Assembly (NCBI RefSeq): GCF_003719195.1
Contig: NZ_CP024996.1
Span: forward strand, 496,001 to 560,000
DNA: 64,000 bases
DNA from: Herbaspirillum rubrisubalbicans
Lineage (GTDB): Bacteria; Pseudomonadota; Gammaproteobacteria; Burkholderiales; Burkholderiaceae_D
Reading direction: 5' to 3'
Position 1 is the first letter of the stretch, and each line of letters opens with the position of its first letter. Under the pieces are notes generated by a model. That model saw nothing but the letters and a program-made list of their open reading frames with translations. It did no database searches and was not told the DNA's origin. The position numbers were made by a program, and so were the translations under genes. Below are positions 27,802 to 37,422 of the stretch, in pieces.

Positions 27802-28679
27802 TTGTTTCGCGCCTGATCGGTGGCCTTGGCAATCAGATGTTCCAGTACGCAGTAGGCAGGGCGCTGGCCGAGCATATGCACACGCCGTTGCTACTTGATG
27901 TGTCCGGGTTCGTTCACTATGACTTACGCCGCTATGAGTTGGATGGTTTCAACATCAAGGCCAAACCTGCCAGCGAGGAGGAGCTCGCAAGGCTGGGAGT
28001 AAAAGCCGGCGTCAAGCCCTCCATGTACGAGCGAGCCATGCGCAAGCTTGGCATTCGTCGCGAACCGTCGATATTACGTGAGGCGAGTTTTACCTACGAT
28101 GCGCGTATCGAAACAGTCGAGGCTCCGCTTTATCTGGACGGGTACTGGCAGAGCCAACGCTACTTTGCAGCTATTCGGCCTCAACTGTTGCAGGAGTTCT
28201 CCCTCAAGGATAGTTGGGGCTCCGCGAACGATGCACTGGCAGAGCAGATAGGCCTGGCTGGTGATGGGGCCGTGTCTCTGCACGTGCGTCGTGGTGATTA
28301 TGTGAATAATGCTCAGACGGCTCAGTATCATGGCGTTTGCTCTTTGGATTATTACCGTCAGGCAGTGGCCTACATCGTGGCGAGAGTTGCTGCTCCGCAT
28401 TTCTTTGTCTTCTCGGATGACCATGCCTGGGTGAGTGCGAATCTGGACACGGGCTGTCCGACGACCTTCGTTCAGACCAATTCGCCTGATCAAGGCATTT
28501 TTGACATGGCGTTGATGAAGACCTGTCGTCACCACATCATTGCAAACAGTTCCTTTAGCTGGTGGGGGGCTTGGCTCAATGCCAACGATGAGAAAATCGT
28601 GGTGGCGCCTCAACGTTGGTTCAACGAGGCCTCGAAGGACACGAGCGATCTTATTCCCGCGGGTTGGGTGCGTCTATGA
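27798..28679 (+). CDS. alpha-1,2-fucosyltransferase-like glycosyltransferase (GT11)
   Basis: A 293-residue GT11 family enzyme. The N-terminal RLIGGLGNQMFQYAVGRAL, the donor-site SLHVRRGDYV and the C-terminal ANSSFSWWGAWLN are characteristic. It should transfer L-fucose from the GDP-L-fucose made by gmd and fcl at the start of the locus, probably in alpha-1,2 linkage. The acceptor is unknown. The ATG at 27798 overlaps the previous stop. Confidence 0.92.
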   Translation: MIVSRLIGGLGNQMFQYAVGRALAEHMHTPLLLDVSGFVHYDLRRYELDGFNIKAKPASEEELARLGVKAGVKPSMYERAMRKLGIRREPSILREASFTYDARIETVEAPLYLDGYWQSQRYFAAIRPQLLQEFSLKDSWGSANDALAEQIGLAGDGAVSLHVRRGDYVNNAQTAQYHGVCSLDYYRQAVAYIVARVAAPHFFVFSDDHAWVSANLDTGCPTTFVQTNSPDQGIFDMALMKTCRHHIIANSSFSWWGAWLNANDEKIVVAPQRWFNEASKDTSDLIPAGWVRL

Positions 28680-29662
28680 GCGGTGTTCTGGTAACCGTAT
28701 TGCTGCCTGTCTACAATGGCGCAAACGATGTGGTGCAAGCAGTTGATTCCATCCTGAAGCAAAGCTTCACTGACTTCGAGTTGCTCATCATCAATGATGG
28801 TTCCAAGGACAACTCGGCCGAGGTGCTTGATGCGATCAAGGATCCTCGCATTCGGCTGATCCATCAGGAAAACATGGGACTGGCTGCCACTCTGAACCGA
28901 GGTATGCAACTGGCACGGGGAACCTACATTGCGCGGCAAGACCAAGATGATCTATCGCATCCCCAGCGTCTGCAGATGCAGTTGGAATACATGGAGGCGC
29001 ATCCCGAATGCATCCTGCTTGGGAGCGCGGCAGAGATATGGGTACAAGACCAGCCGAGCGATAGGGTGCATCAGCATCCTGTGGACCATGCCACATTGAG
29101 TTTTGATCTCTTGTTCAACAATCCTTTTGTTCATAGCTCGGTCATGATGAACCGGGAGCGCGTATTGCAGGCGGGAGGCTATAGCACGGATCGTGAGCGT
29201 CAACCACCGGAAGACTATGAGCTCTGGTCACGCCTTGCACGGATTGGCCGAGTCGCCAACCTGGCGGAGATATTATTGGTTTATCGGGAAGTTCCCCAGA
29301 GTATGTCCCGTAGCGGCCCCAATCCCTTCCTGGACAAACTAGTGACGATCAGCGCTGAGAATCTCGCGCTGGCCAATGGCATGACGGTCCCAAATCAAGA
29401 CTGCATCGACGCGGCAGCATTTACCCATTCAGCCTTGCACCGTCTGTCACACCGTCCTAGTCTGCGCAGGATGCAGGCATTGATCAACGGTGCTGCACAA
29501 GCAATCGCGCTTAAGTTTGATACTCCCGATGTGGTTGCTCGCGGAAGGGGGCGTAGCGATATTCTCAAGTATCAGTACATGCTTCACTTTACTGACACAC
29601 AGTGGTTAAAGCCTTGGCTGAGCAGGATTCGCGCCATTATCAGAAAAATAGTCAAAAGATAA
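28676..29662 (+). CDS. GT2 family glycosyltransferase
   Basis: A 328-residue cytoplasmic inverting glycosyltransferase of the GT-A fold. VTVLLPVYNGANDVVQAVDSI opens the domain, LLIINDGSKDNS carries the nucleotide-binding acid, and ARQDQDDLSHP supplies the DxD-like metal site. Its start overlaps the GT11 stop by ATGA. It resembles the enzyme encoded at 39955 in N-terminal layout. Donor and linkage are unknown. Confidence 0.88.
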   Translation: MSGVLVTVLLPVYNGANDVVQAVDSILKQSFTDFELLIINDGSKDNSAEVLDAIKDPRIRLIHQENMGLAATLNRGMQLARGTYIARQDQDDLSHPQRLQMQLEYMEAHPECILLGSAAEIWVQDQPSDRVHQHPVDHATLSFDLLFNNPFVHSSVMMNRERVLQAGGYSTDRERQPPEDYELWSRLARIGRVANLAEILLVYREVPQSMSRSGPNPFLDKLVTISAENLALANGMTVPNQDCIDAAAFTHSALHRLSHRPSLRRMQALINGAAQAIALKFDTPDVVARGRGRSDILKYQYMLHFTDTQWLKPWLSRIRAIIRKIVKR

Positions 29663-29677
29663 AAGGTCCTTTCCATT

Positions 29678-31075
29678 ATGCGTTTTCTCTTCTGCTGCGA
29701 GTTCTACTATCCCAGCATCGGTGGTGTGCAGGAAGTCATGCGCCACATTGCCGAGCGCTTGGTCAGTTGGGGGCATGAAGTCACCGTGGCCACGACGGCC
29801 TTGGCCAATCGCGACTTCACCGAGCATAACGGCGTAAAGATTCAGCAATTTGGCGTTACCGGTAATGCGGTGCGGGGGATGGTGGGGGAGCTTGAACGTT
29901 ATCAGGATTTCGTCAGTAATTTCCCTTGCGATGCGATCATGATCAAGGCCGCTCAGCAGTGGACATTTGATGCGCTATGGCCGGTACTGGACAAGATCGC
30001 TGCCCGCAAGGTATTCATTCCCTGCGGGTTCTCCGGTTTATATGAACCTAGCTACCAGCGCTACTTCGAGGATTTGCCGCCGGTATTGCACAAGTTCGAT
30101 CATCTGATCTTTTATGCCGAGCATTATCGCGACGTCGATTTTGCACGTGCTCACGGAATGACTCACTTCAGCATTCTCGCCAATGGTGCCTGCGAGCGCG
30201 AATTCAATGTCGAAGTGGATCCGGGTTTCCGCCAGCGGCACGGTATCGCTAAAGATAGCTTTCTGATGCTCACGGTGGGCAGCCTTACCGGCGTGAAGGG
30301 GCATCGAGAAATCGCCGAGGCTTTTGCGCGGATGTCCACCGGCAAGAGCAAGACTACGCTCATCCTTAACGGTAACGCCCCGCCCCGGCCCAACGTGGAG
30401 ATGACGCCCTCTGCGAACGGGAGTGCGCCCCGGTTGCCTGCCCTCTCCAGGCGCCTGGGCAAGATACCCACACGCTTGGCTGCGATTGTGTTGCGTATTG
30501 TCGGGCTGGCGTATCGCTCGTTCGGCGTGTTGCGCCGAGAGGGGTGGGTGGGGGTGCGTCAGCGCTTCGCTGCCTTGGGGGTACAGGTGTTCGGTCGCTT
30601 TGTGCCGCGTCCCGTGCGCCAGGTAGTCATGCCCTTGGAGCACTGGGTTGAGAAGGCCCGCAAGGGAGCGGGAAAGCAGTTACTGATGACCGATTTTGAC
30701 CGCAAGGAGTTGGTGCAAGCCTATATGGCGGCGGATTTGTTTGTCTTTGCCTCCAATATTGAATATTCCCCGTTAGTCCTGTTCGAGAGCGCAGCCGCGG
30801 GAACTCCCTTCCTTACTGTGTCTGTAGGCAATGCAGAAGAAATCACCCGATGGACAGGTGGAGGTGTGGTTTGCCCTGCTCCAAGGGATGAACGGGGCTA
30901 CACGCGTGTCGACCCAGTGGTGCTGGGCAATGCAATCAAGGCATTGATGACGGACCCGGGCAAGTTGGAAGCCCTGGGCAAGAGCGGTCGCAGCAATTGG
31001 GAGCAGAAGTACACCTGGTTTGAGATCGCCAAGCGATACGAGCGAATCCTGATGGGCGGTACCGGGAACGAGTGA
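29678..31075 (+). CDS. GT4 family glycosyltransferase with a large central insertion
   Basis: A 465-residue GT-B enzyme. The N-terminal domain opens with FLFCCEFYYPSIGGVQEVMRHIAE, a typical GT4 glycine-rich start. The C-terminal domain has LTVGSLTGVKGH and, near the end, FVFASNIEYSPLVLFESAAAGTPFL (the EX7E-like region). Between them, about residues 235-335 form a basic, probably helical insertion not usual for GT4 enzymes. It might bind membrane or a partner. The donor is unknown. Confidence 0.85.
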   Translation: MRFLFCCEFYYPSIGGVQEVMRHIAERLVSWGHEVTVATTALANRDFTEHNGVKIQQFGVTGNAVRGMVGELERYQDFVSNFPCDAIMIKAAQQWTFDALWPVLDKIAARKVFIPCGFSGLYEPSYQRYFEDLPPVLHKFDHLIFYAEHYRDVDFARAHGMTHFSILANGACEREFNVEVDPGFRQRHGIAKDSFLMLTVGSLTGVKGHREIAEAFARMSTGKSKTTLILNGNAPPRPNVEMTPSANGSAPRLPALSRRLGKIPTRLAAIVLRIVGLAYRSFGVLRREGWVGVRQRFAALGVQVFGRFVPRPVRQVVMPLEHWVEKARKGAGKQLLMTDFDRKELVQAYMAADLFVFASNIEYSPLVLFESAAAGTPFLTVSVGNAEEITRWTGGGVVCPAPRDERGYTRVDPVVLGNAIKALMTDPGKLEALGKSGRSNWEQKYTWFEIAKRYERILMGGTGNE

Positions 31076-31088
31076 TAAGGAGCTCGAT

Positions 31089-32024
31089 ATGCGGACATGC
31101 GTAATTGGTGGAGCCGGTTTCATTGGGCGTCATCTGGTGGCCCAGTTATTGCAAACAGGCAGGGATGTGCTCGTCTTGGGAAGGCGCTCCGAACGTCCTT
31201 CTGGACTGGCGAAACGCGCCGTCTACGCCGCTTGCGATTACGCAGACAGGGAGGCGTTGCGCCTGCATCTTGGTACCTGCACGGAAGTCGTGGATTTGGC
31301 CTACGCTACGGTGCCGCAGACTAGTTTCGTCAATCCGGTATTCGATCTGCAGGCTAATTTGCCTGCGAGTGTCGGGTTGCTTCAGGAATCGGCGAAGCTG
31401 GGGCATCTGCGACAACTGATGATCGTCTCCTCGGGCGGTACCGTTTATGGCCCCGTCCCGTCCTGGCCTATCTGCGAGGACGAACATACTTCGCCGATCT
31501 CTCCATACGGGATCACCAAATTGACCCTGGAACATTATGGTCGAATGTTCCACCGGCTCCATGGGTTGCCCGTGACTATCGTCAGACCGGCCAATGCCTA
31601 TGGCGCCGGGCAGAAACCCTTCGTTGGCCAGGGCTTCATTGCCACTGCCATCGGGCATATCCTCAAGCGCGAGCAGGTCACTATTTTCGGTGAGCACGGC
31701 ACTATTCGTGATTACCTACATGTGAGCGATGTCGCCGCGGGAATGGTGGCCGCGCTTGAGGGCGATGGTCAGGGAGAAACATACAATATCGGTTCTGGTG
31801 TGGGCATGAACAACAGAGAGGTGTTGTCGGCTATCGAACCTCATGCGACGACAGCGGGCTACAGCATCAAACTGCAAGTTGCTCCTGAAAGGCACTTTGA
31901 CGTTCCCGTCAACGTGCTGAACTCGAACAAGTTGAAGAGCCATAGTGGATGGCAGCCCAAGGTCGATTTCTCCGAGGGCATCAAAGAGGTTTGGACAGAC
32001 ATTGCTGAGATGATCTCTTCATAG
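31089..32024 (+). CDS. NAD-dependent sugar epimerase/dehydratase
   Basis: A 311-residue extended short-chain dehydrogenase. It begins TCVIGGAGFIGRHLVAQLL, has VSSGGTVYGP for the catalytic Ser/Thr, and SPYGITKLTLE for YxxxK. DYLHVSDVA and YNIGSGVG are typical of GalE/WbpP-like epimerases. AAGGAG precedes the start. It probably supplies a nucleotide sugar for this glycan, perhaps a galacto-epimer, but the substrate cannot be assigned. Confidence 0.82.
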   Translation: MRTCVIGGAGFIGRHLVAQLLQTGRDVLVLGRRSERPSGLAKRAVYAACDYADREALRLHLGTCTEVVDLAYATVPQTSFVNPVFDLQANLPASVGLLQESAKLGHLRQLMIVSSGGTVYGPVPSWPICEDEHTSPISPYGITKLTLEHYGRMFHRLHGLPVTIVRPANAYGAGQKPFVGQGFIATAIGHILKREQVTIFGEHGTIRDYLHVSDVAAGMVAALEGDGQGETYNIGSGVGMNNREVLSAIEPHATTAGYSIKLQVAPERHFDVPVNVLNSNKLKSHSGWQPKVDFSEGIKEVWTDIAEMISS

Positions 32025-32062
32025 CCTTTTCAATATCAAGAGATCATTTTTCGAGAGGAAGT

Positions 32063-33187
32063 ATGTTACTCATCAATCATCTCGGGGCCCGTGTCGCTCG
32101 CTATCAGCAGGAAATCGAGTCTGCCATTTCCCAGGTTCTCTCCTCAGGCTGGATGGTTCTGGGCCCGTCTGTGACACGTTTCGAGGCACAGTTCGCTGAT
32201 TACATTGGTACGCCTTACTGCATCAGCGTTGCCAACGGGACCGATGCCATTGAGTTGGCACTGCGTGCATTAGGAGTCAATGCAGGCGCCAGGGTCGCGA
32301 CGGTGGCCAATGCGGGAATGTACACAAGTACTGCCGTGCTGGCGATTGGAGCGCTTCCCGTTTTCATGGATGTCGAGGAAAGTACTGCTTGTGTCAGTTT
32401 CTCTGAAGTCGAGCGTGCCCTGGCATCTGGGGTTCAGGCAGTCGTAGTTACCCATCTCTACGGTCGCGCTGTTCCCGAGATCGCGAAGATCGCAGAAGCC
32501 TGCCGAGCCAAGGGCGTTCCGTTGCTGGAAGACTGTGCTCAAAGTCATGGAGCTTTGCTGGCAGGGCGCCGTGTGGGTACATTTGGCGATGCAGCCAGCT
32601 TCAGTTTTTATCCAACGAAGAACCTGGGTGGGCTGGGTGATGGCGGAGCGGTAACGACCGCTGAGCTTCAGGTGGCAGAGAAACTGCGGCATTTGCGCCA
32701 GTATGGCTGGACCAAAAAATATAACGTCGAGATCCGAGGTGGCCGCAACAGCAGGCTTGATGAGTTGCAAGCGGCAGTGCTTTCGGTTTTCCTTCCCGAT
32801 TTGGATGCGTCCAATGAGCGGCGCCGGCAGATTGCGGGCCGCTACCACGCATCGATTCGTCATCCCGATGTGCTCCTTCCTCCCGTTGGCAGGGAGGACT
32901 ACGTCGCGCATCTTTATGTCTTGCGTTGCTCAAGACGGGAAGCCCTGGCTGCTCATCTGAAGCAGTGCCAAATTGCCAGTGATGTGCATTATCCAGTACC
33001 GGATCATCGGCAACTGGTATTTGCTGATCAGTTCGCTTCGGTGAAGTTGCCTGTTACCGAAAGTCTTGCAGAGCGGATCATCACCATTCCGTGTTATCCG
33101 GAAATGACGGACGAGGAAATTGACCGTGTTGTTTCTGCAGTCAACACGTGGCCCCAGCTGGTATCGGCACAGAAAATGGGAGGCTAG
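32063..33187 (+). CDS. fdtB: DegT/DnrJ/EryC1 sugar aminotransferase (FdtB-like)
   Basis: A 374-residue PLP-dependent aminotransferase. The PLP lysine is in SFYPTKNLGGLGDGG; LLEDCAQSHGA carries the cofactor-ring Asp. Close relatives with the HLYGRAVP segment act on dTDP-3-keto-6-deoxyhexoses (FdtB/QdtB). With RfbA, RfbB and the FdtA-like isomerase encoded at 37786 it would make dTDP-3-amino-3,6-dideoxy-galactose or -glucose. GAGAGGAAG precedes the ATG. The Fdt assignment is from context plus family resemblance. Confidence 0.85.
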   Translation: MLLINHLGARVARYQQEIESAISQVLSSGWMVLGPSVTRFEAQFADYIGTPYCISVANGTDAIELALRALGVNAGARVATVANAGMYTSTAVLAIGALPVFMDVEESTACVSFSEVERALASGVQAVVVTHLYGRAVPEIAKIAEACRAKGVPLLEDCAQSHGALLAGRRVGTFGDAASFSFYPTKNLGGLGDGGAVTTAELQVAEKLRHLRQYGWTKKYNVEIRGGRNSRLDELQAAVLSVFLPDLDASNERRRQIAGRYHASIRHPDVLLPPVGREDYVAHLYVLRCSRREALAAHLKQCQIASDVHYPVPDHRQLVFADQFASVKLPVTESLAERIITIPCYPEMTDEEIDRVVSAVNTWPQLVSAQKMGG

Positions 33188-33188
33188 T

Positions 33189-33938
33189 ATGGCGGAATCG
33201 AAATCTTTTACCAACATCGGATTCGAGGATTTTCGGCAATTGGCGAGCGATGAGACGCTTTCGAAATATGAGCGTATCGGCTTTCCAGACTCTTATCGCG
33301 AGGGATATGAGCAACTCATATTTGCCGATATTCTTTACAAGTTGAACAATCTTGAGCGCCCTGCGCAACACGTTCTGGACATCGGTCCTGGATGTAGCGA
33401 CCTGCCGCTCATGCTGATCGAGAAGTGCAAAAGTCTAGGGCATTCTCTCTCTCTGATCGACAGCAAGGAGATGTTGGACCTTCTTCCTGATGCGGTGTTT
33501 GTAAAAAAGGAGCCGGGACTTTATCCCAATTGTTCCGATTTTCTTGCTGCCAATGTGGGGAAGATGGACGTCATCCTCTGTTACAGCGTGTTGCATTACG
33601 TCCTGGTGGATACGGCATTTTTCCGGTTCTTGGATGCGTCCTTGTCTTTGCTGGCTCCTGGTGGACAGTTCCTGATAGGCGATATTCCCAACATTTCGAA
33701 AAGAAAACGCTTTTTCTCCAGTGAGACGGGGATCCGTTTTCATCAGACTTTTATGAAAACGGTAGACAAGCCGGAGGTCGCCTTCAATCAGATCGAGCAT
33801 GACCAGATTGATGACGCGGTGGTGATGGCTTTACTCCAACGAGCCCGGTCACAAGGTTTCGATGCCTATGTCATGCCGCAGCCTGCGACGCTGCCCATGG
33901 CTAACCGGCGAGAAGATATTCTGATAGTGCGTCCGTAA
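33189..33938 (+). CDS. class I SAM-dependent methyltransferase
   Basis: A 249-residue protein with SAM motif I HVLDIGPGCSDLPLML at about residues 61-76, MDVILCYSVLHYVLVD as motif IV-like, and LLAPGGQFLIGDIPNI as motif V. The start at 33189 has GGGAGG 6 bases upstream, right at the end of fdtB. Position between aminotransferase and acyltransferase genes suggests modification of the amino sugar or chain end. Substrate unknown. Confidence 0.8.
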   Translation: MAESKSFTNIGFEDFRQLASDETLSKYERIGFPDSYREGYEQLIFADILYKLNNLERPAQHVLDIGPGCSDLPLMLIEKCKSLGHSLSLIDSKEMLDLLPDAVFVKKEPGLYPNCSDFLAANVGKMDVILCYSVLHYVLVDTAFFRFLDASLSLLAPGGQFLIGDIPNISKRKRFFSSETGIRFHQTFMKTVDKPEVAFNQIEHDQIDDAVVMALLQRARSQGFDAYVMPQPATLPMANRREDILIVRP

Positions 33939-33949
33939 AGGAAATGGCC

Positions 33950-34627
33950 ATGTGTAAGACCAAGAAGCTGATCATTATCGGAGATAGTGCCTTTGCCGAA
34001 GTCGCTTATGAGTGCTTCACCCATGATTCGGCATACGAGGTAGTGGGTTTCGCAGTCGAGTCCGCTTTCCTGACTCGGCGGGAACTGTTTGGTTTGCCGG
34101 TCGTAGAACTCGAAACAATTGAGGAAGAATTTCCGCCGGCGGAGGTAGAGTTTTATGCCGCGCTGGTTTATACGCAGCTCAATAGATTGCGTACCCGGTT
34201 GTATCAGTCGATGAAAGACAAGGGTTACCGTGCAGCCAGCTACGTCAGCAGCCGCGCATTCGTATGGCATAACGTCAAGCTCGGCGAACACTGCTTTGTC
34301 TTTGAGGACAATACGCTGCAGCCCTTCGTGGCAATCGGGAACAATGTTGTGTTGTGGAGTGGCAATCACATTGGCCATCATTCCGTCATTCAAGACAACT
34401 GTTTCATTGCATCACATGTTGTAGTATCCGGCTTTTGCAACGTGGGCAGGAATACCTTCATCGGCGTCAATGCCGCATTAGCCAACAATATCAATGTCGC
34501 TCCGGACAACTGGATCGGAGTGGGGGCTGCCATCACACAGGATACGCAGCCGGACCAGTTGTTCAAGAGCATACAAGCAGAGCCGGCAAAGGTGTCTGCG
34601 AGCAGATTTTTCAAGGTCAAAAAATGA
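33950..34627 (+). CDS. PglD/NeuD-like sugar acyltransferase (candidate FdtC)
   Basis: About 225 residues. The N terminus is a Rossmann-like sugar-nucleotide domain (KKLIIIGDSAFAEVAYECF), and the C-terminal half is a left-handed beta-helix of hexapeptide repeats (VKLGEHCFVFEDNTLQPFVAIGNNVVLWSGNHIGHHSVI). This is the layout of PglD-type N-acetyltransferases. It is the best candidate to acylate the 3-amino sugar made by FdtA/FdtB. AAAGGA is 7 bases before ATG 33950; ATG 33944 is in frame but too close. It overlaps the next gene by ATGA. Confidence 0.82.
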   Translation: MCKTKKLIIIGDSAFAEVAYECFTHDSAYEVVGFAVESAFLTRRELFGLPVVELETIEEEFPPAEVEFYAALVYTQLNRLRTRLYQSMKDKGYRAASYVSSRAFVWHNVKLGEHCFVFEDNTLQPFVAIGNNVVLWSGNHIGHHSVIQDNCFIASHVVVSGFCNVGRNTFIGVNAALANNINVAPDNWIGVGAAITQDTQPDQLFKSIQAEPAKVSASRFFKVKK

Positions 34628-35547
34628 AATGGCGTAAATTGGGGCTGGTGTGGAACACGGACGGTAAGCAGGCCTGGGCGCGTTCGCACGCCATGGGGCC
34701 GACCCCGTTCCTTCTGACACCCGAGGTGATTCGCGTCTTTATCACCTGTCTTGATGAAAAGGGGCGGGGGCGCCCTGGTTTCGTCGATGTCTCGGCAGCA
34801 GATCCCACGCGTGTGCTTGGGACATCTGGCGATGCCATCATGGACATTGGCGAACCTGGTTCTTTTGATGACAATGGTCTTATGTTGACCAGTGTGATTC
34901 GTCTCCCATCTGGGAACTTGCTCATGTATTACGCGGGCTTTGAAATCTGCACGAATATTCGCTATCGGATACTTTCCGGTGCCGCCATCAGTTCCGATGA
35001 TGGGGCGTCGTTCTCTAGGGTCGGAAGCACGCCGGTTCTTGATCGCACTGATAGTGAGAGGTTCTTTCGCTGTGGCCCGTTCATCCTTCAAGAGCAAGGG
35101 GTCTTCAAGCTTTGGTACATTGCCGGAAGTCAATGGACGATCCTCAATGGTAAGTTCATGCCTGTCTACGATCTCCGCTACCAAGAGTCTGAGGACGGGC
35201 TTGTCTGGGCAGACACTGGAGTGCTGTCGATGGCCCTTACGGGGGAGGACGAGCATGGATTCGGACGTCCCTGGGTAATCCGTAAGCCAGGTGGCGGATA
35301 TCGCCTTTTTTACTCTATCAGAAGACGTTCTTTTGGGGCCTATCGACTCGGCTACGCCGAATCGCAAGACGGTATTCATTGGGACAGACTGGACGATGGC
35401 ATGGGGCTCGATGTCAGTCCCGAGGACATTGCTTCTGATGCGATCATGTATTCGGCCGTCATCGAGGTGAACGGGAAAACCTACTGCTTTTACAATGGAA
35501 ACAATTTCGGCGAAGAGGGTTTCTGTGTGGCGGAGTTGATCTCGTGA
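34624..35547 (+). CDS. beta-propeller glycosidase-like protein
   Basis: A 307-residue protein with repeated blade-like segments, such as VFITCLDEKGRGRPG, LLMYYAGFE, FKLWYIAGS, YRLFYSIRR and TYCFYNGNN. This fits the five-bladed propeller of GH43/GH32/GH130-like proteins. No signal peptide is seen, so it acts in the cytoplasm. It might be a hydrolase, phosphorylase or a sugar-binding transferase component. It is coupled by ATGA to the acyltransferase and by GTGA to the GNAT gene, which points to a joint function. Catalytic residues cannot be named with confidence. Confidence 0.65.
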   Translation: MKWRKLGLVWNTDGKQAWARSHAMGPTPFLLTPEVIRVFITCLDEKGRGRPGFVDVSAADPTRVLGTSGDAIMDIGEPGSFDDNGLMLTSVIRLPSGNLLMYYAGFEICTNIRYRILSGAAISSDDGASFSRVGSTPVLDRTDSERFFRCGPFILQEQGVFKLWYIAGSQWTILNGKFMPVYDLRYQESEDGLVWADTGVLSMALTGEDEHGFGRPWVIRKPGGGYRLFYSIRRRSFGAYRLGYAESQDGIHWDRLDDGMGLDVSPEDIASDAIMYSAVIEVNGKTYCFYNGNNFGEEGFCVAELIS

Positions 35548-36503
35548 GTATCGAGATTGCCTCTTTCGCAGAGGCCGATTCGCAACGATGGGACGATTTC
35601 TGTGCAACCGCCATCAATGGCAGCTTCTTGCACTCACGCCGGTTCCTGAGTTATCACGGTGATCGTTTCGACGATCTTTCCCTGATGATTTTTGATAGTG
35701 GGAAACTTGTCGGGGTACTCCCCGCGGCGCTGTCGCCAGCCGATGCGACTCAAGTGGTGAGCCATCCTGGAATCACCTATGGTGGCATCGTTCATGACGG
35801 GAAACTCGTCGGCATGAAAATGCTCGCGGCATTGTCGGCCGTGTCTGAGTGGTATCGGCGCCTGGGATATGGTTCTTTGCTGTATAAGGCTTTGCCTCAC
35901 ATATATGCGCGTGCACCTGCGCAGGATGACCTGTATGCACTGTTCAGGTTGGGCGCGACACGAGTCCGATGTGACTTGTCTTGCGCAATGGATCTGGCCG
36001 CACGTCTTGAACGCAGTGAAAGACGAAAGCGCAGCTTCAAAAAAGCCAATGCTTCGGTGGCTGTTTCGGATGAACAGCACCTCATGGAGCCTCTCTGGCA
36101 AGTGCTGGAGGAGAACCTGGTCAGGAAACATGGCGCGCGACCGGTGCACACCATGGCAGAACTTGCCCTGTTGCGTGAGCGCTTTCCCCAGCACATAACT
36201 GTCTTATGCGCCTTGATCGATGGACAGGTCGAGGCCGGCGTCGTGTTCTTTAACAGTAGTTCTGTCTGGCACGCGCAATACATTGCTGCCAGTGCCAAAG
36301 CCTATGACGTAGCCGCGCTGGACGCGGTTTTCGAAGCCGGTATTGTCCGCGCCAGGGAGGCCGGCGTTCGTTATTTCGATTTCGGTACCAGCAATGAGGA
36401 GGGGGGGATGATCCTCAATGACGGGTTGTATCGTTTCAAGTCGGAATTCGGCGCAGCAGGTGTCGCGCATGAATTCTTCGAATTGAGATTCCATCATGAA
36501 TAA
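35544..36503 (+). CDS. GNAT-fold (FemAB/BioF2-like) acyltransferase
   Basis: A 319-residue protein resembling the Acetyltransf_6/FemAB-like group. It has an N-terminal GNAT-like half with FLHSRRFLSYHGDRFDD and a C-terminal half with FFNSSSVWHAQYIAAS and YFDFGTSNEEGG, the latter typical of peptidoglycan- or polysaccharide-linked members. The start is GTG at 35544 within GTGA, overlapping the previous stop. It probably adds an acyl or aminoacyl group to the sugar made by this block. The donor is unknown. Confidence 0.7.
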   Translation: MSIEIASFAEADSQRWDDFCATAINGSFLHSRRFLSYHGDRFDDLSLMIFDSGKLVGVLPAALSPADATQVVSHPGITYGGIVHDGKLVGMKMLAALSAVSEWYRRLGYGSLLYKALPHIYARAPAQDDLYALFRLGATRVRCDLSCAMDLAARLERSERRKRSFKKANASVAVSDEQHLMEPLWQVLEENLVRKHGARPVHTMAELALLRERFPQHITVLCALIDGQVEAGVVFFNSSSVWHAQYIAASAKAYDVAALDAVFEAGIVRAREAGVRYFDFGTSNEEGGMILNDGLYRFKSEFGAAGVAHEFFELRFHHE

Positions 36504-37422
36504 AAAGTTATCGATTGTCGTTCCCGTCTATTTCAACGGGGCAAGTTTGCCGCACCTGTTTTCCGAGTTGACCGCATTGGAGGAGCAACTGGCGACACGG
36601 AGTGTTGATCTGGAGTTGATATTCGTGGACGATGGTTCGCGCGATGATTCCCTTGAGCGCTTGCTGGAGTTCCGCAATAAACGTCAGGGTACCCGTGTCG
36701 TCAAGCTGACTCGAAATTTCGGCGCCGTGCATTGTTCCAAGACGGGCATGAAGTTCGTCACTGGTGATGCCTTCATGGTAGTGGCTGCCGATCTTCAGGA
36801 TCCGCCGGAGCTTGTGCTGGACATGGTGGATCGTTGGCTAAATGGTGCAAAGTTCGTGATTTGCGAGCGTATTACACGCCAGGATCCTGCCGTGTCCAAA
36901 ATGTATTCCTGGATTTACTACAAGCTACTGAAGCTATTAGTGATGAAAGATTATCCAGACGGTGGCTATGACATGGCGCTGATGGATAAGGTGTTCCTGC
37001 CGCATCTCCAGAACAGTTCCAAGAGCGTATTCACGCCGCTATTGGCATATTGGCTGGGCTACAAGCCCGATGTGATTAAGTATCACCGTCGCGCACGCAA
37101 ACACGGCAAATCAGGCTGGACATTTGCCAAGAAATTCAATGCATTTCTCGATGTGATGCTGGGTTTTTCCATTCGCCCCATCAGATTGATCTCCGGAATG
37201 GGGGTGCTTGTAGCGCTGTTGAGCTTCGTTTATGGAGGGCTGGTCGTTGTCAATGCGCTTTTCAATCGTATTCCGATTGAAGGATTCGCTACCGTGGTGG
37301 CCCTCATTACCTTCTTGCTGGGTTTGATCATTGTGATGCTTGGCGTAATTGGTGAGTACTTGTGGCGTATTTTCGAAGAGACGAACAAGCGTCCGGAGAC
37401 TGTGATTGATGAGATTTGGTGA
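36496..37422 (+). CDS. gtrB: GtrB/DPM1-like polyprenyl-phosphate glycosyltransferase
   Basis: A 308-residue GT2 enzyme with an N-terminal GT-A domain (SIVVPVYFNGASLPHLFSEL, FVDDGSRDDS, AADLQDPPEL) and two C-terminal membrane helices (about residues 230-255 and 265-290). This is the layout of GtrB/ArnC, which loads a sugar on undecaprenyl phosphate at the inner face of the membrane. The next gene is a GtrA flippase, supporting the assignment. It overlaps the GNAT gene by 8 bases. The sugar donor is open; it could be the product of the neighbouring amino-sugar genes. Confidence 0.87.
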   Translation: MNKKLSIVVPVYFNGASLPHLFSELTALEEQLATRSVDLELIFVDDGSRDDSLERLLEFRNKRQGTRVVKLTRNFGAVHCSKTGMKFVTGDAFMVVAADLQDPPELVLDMVDRWLNGAKFVICERITRQDPAVSKMYSWIYYKLLKLLVMKDYPDGGYDMALMDKVFLPHLQNSSKSVFTPLLAYWLGYKPDVIKYHRRARKHGKSGWTFAKKFNAFLDVMLGFSIRPIRLISGMGVLVALLSFVYGGLVVVNALFNRIPIEGFATVVALITFLLGLIIVMLGVIGEYLWRIFEETNKRPETVIDEIW

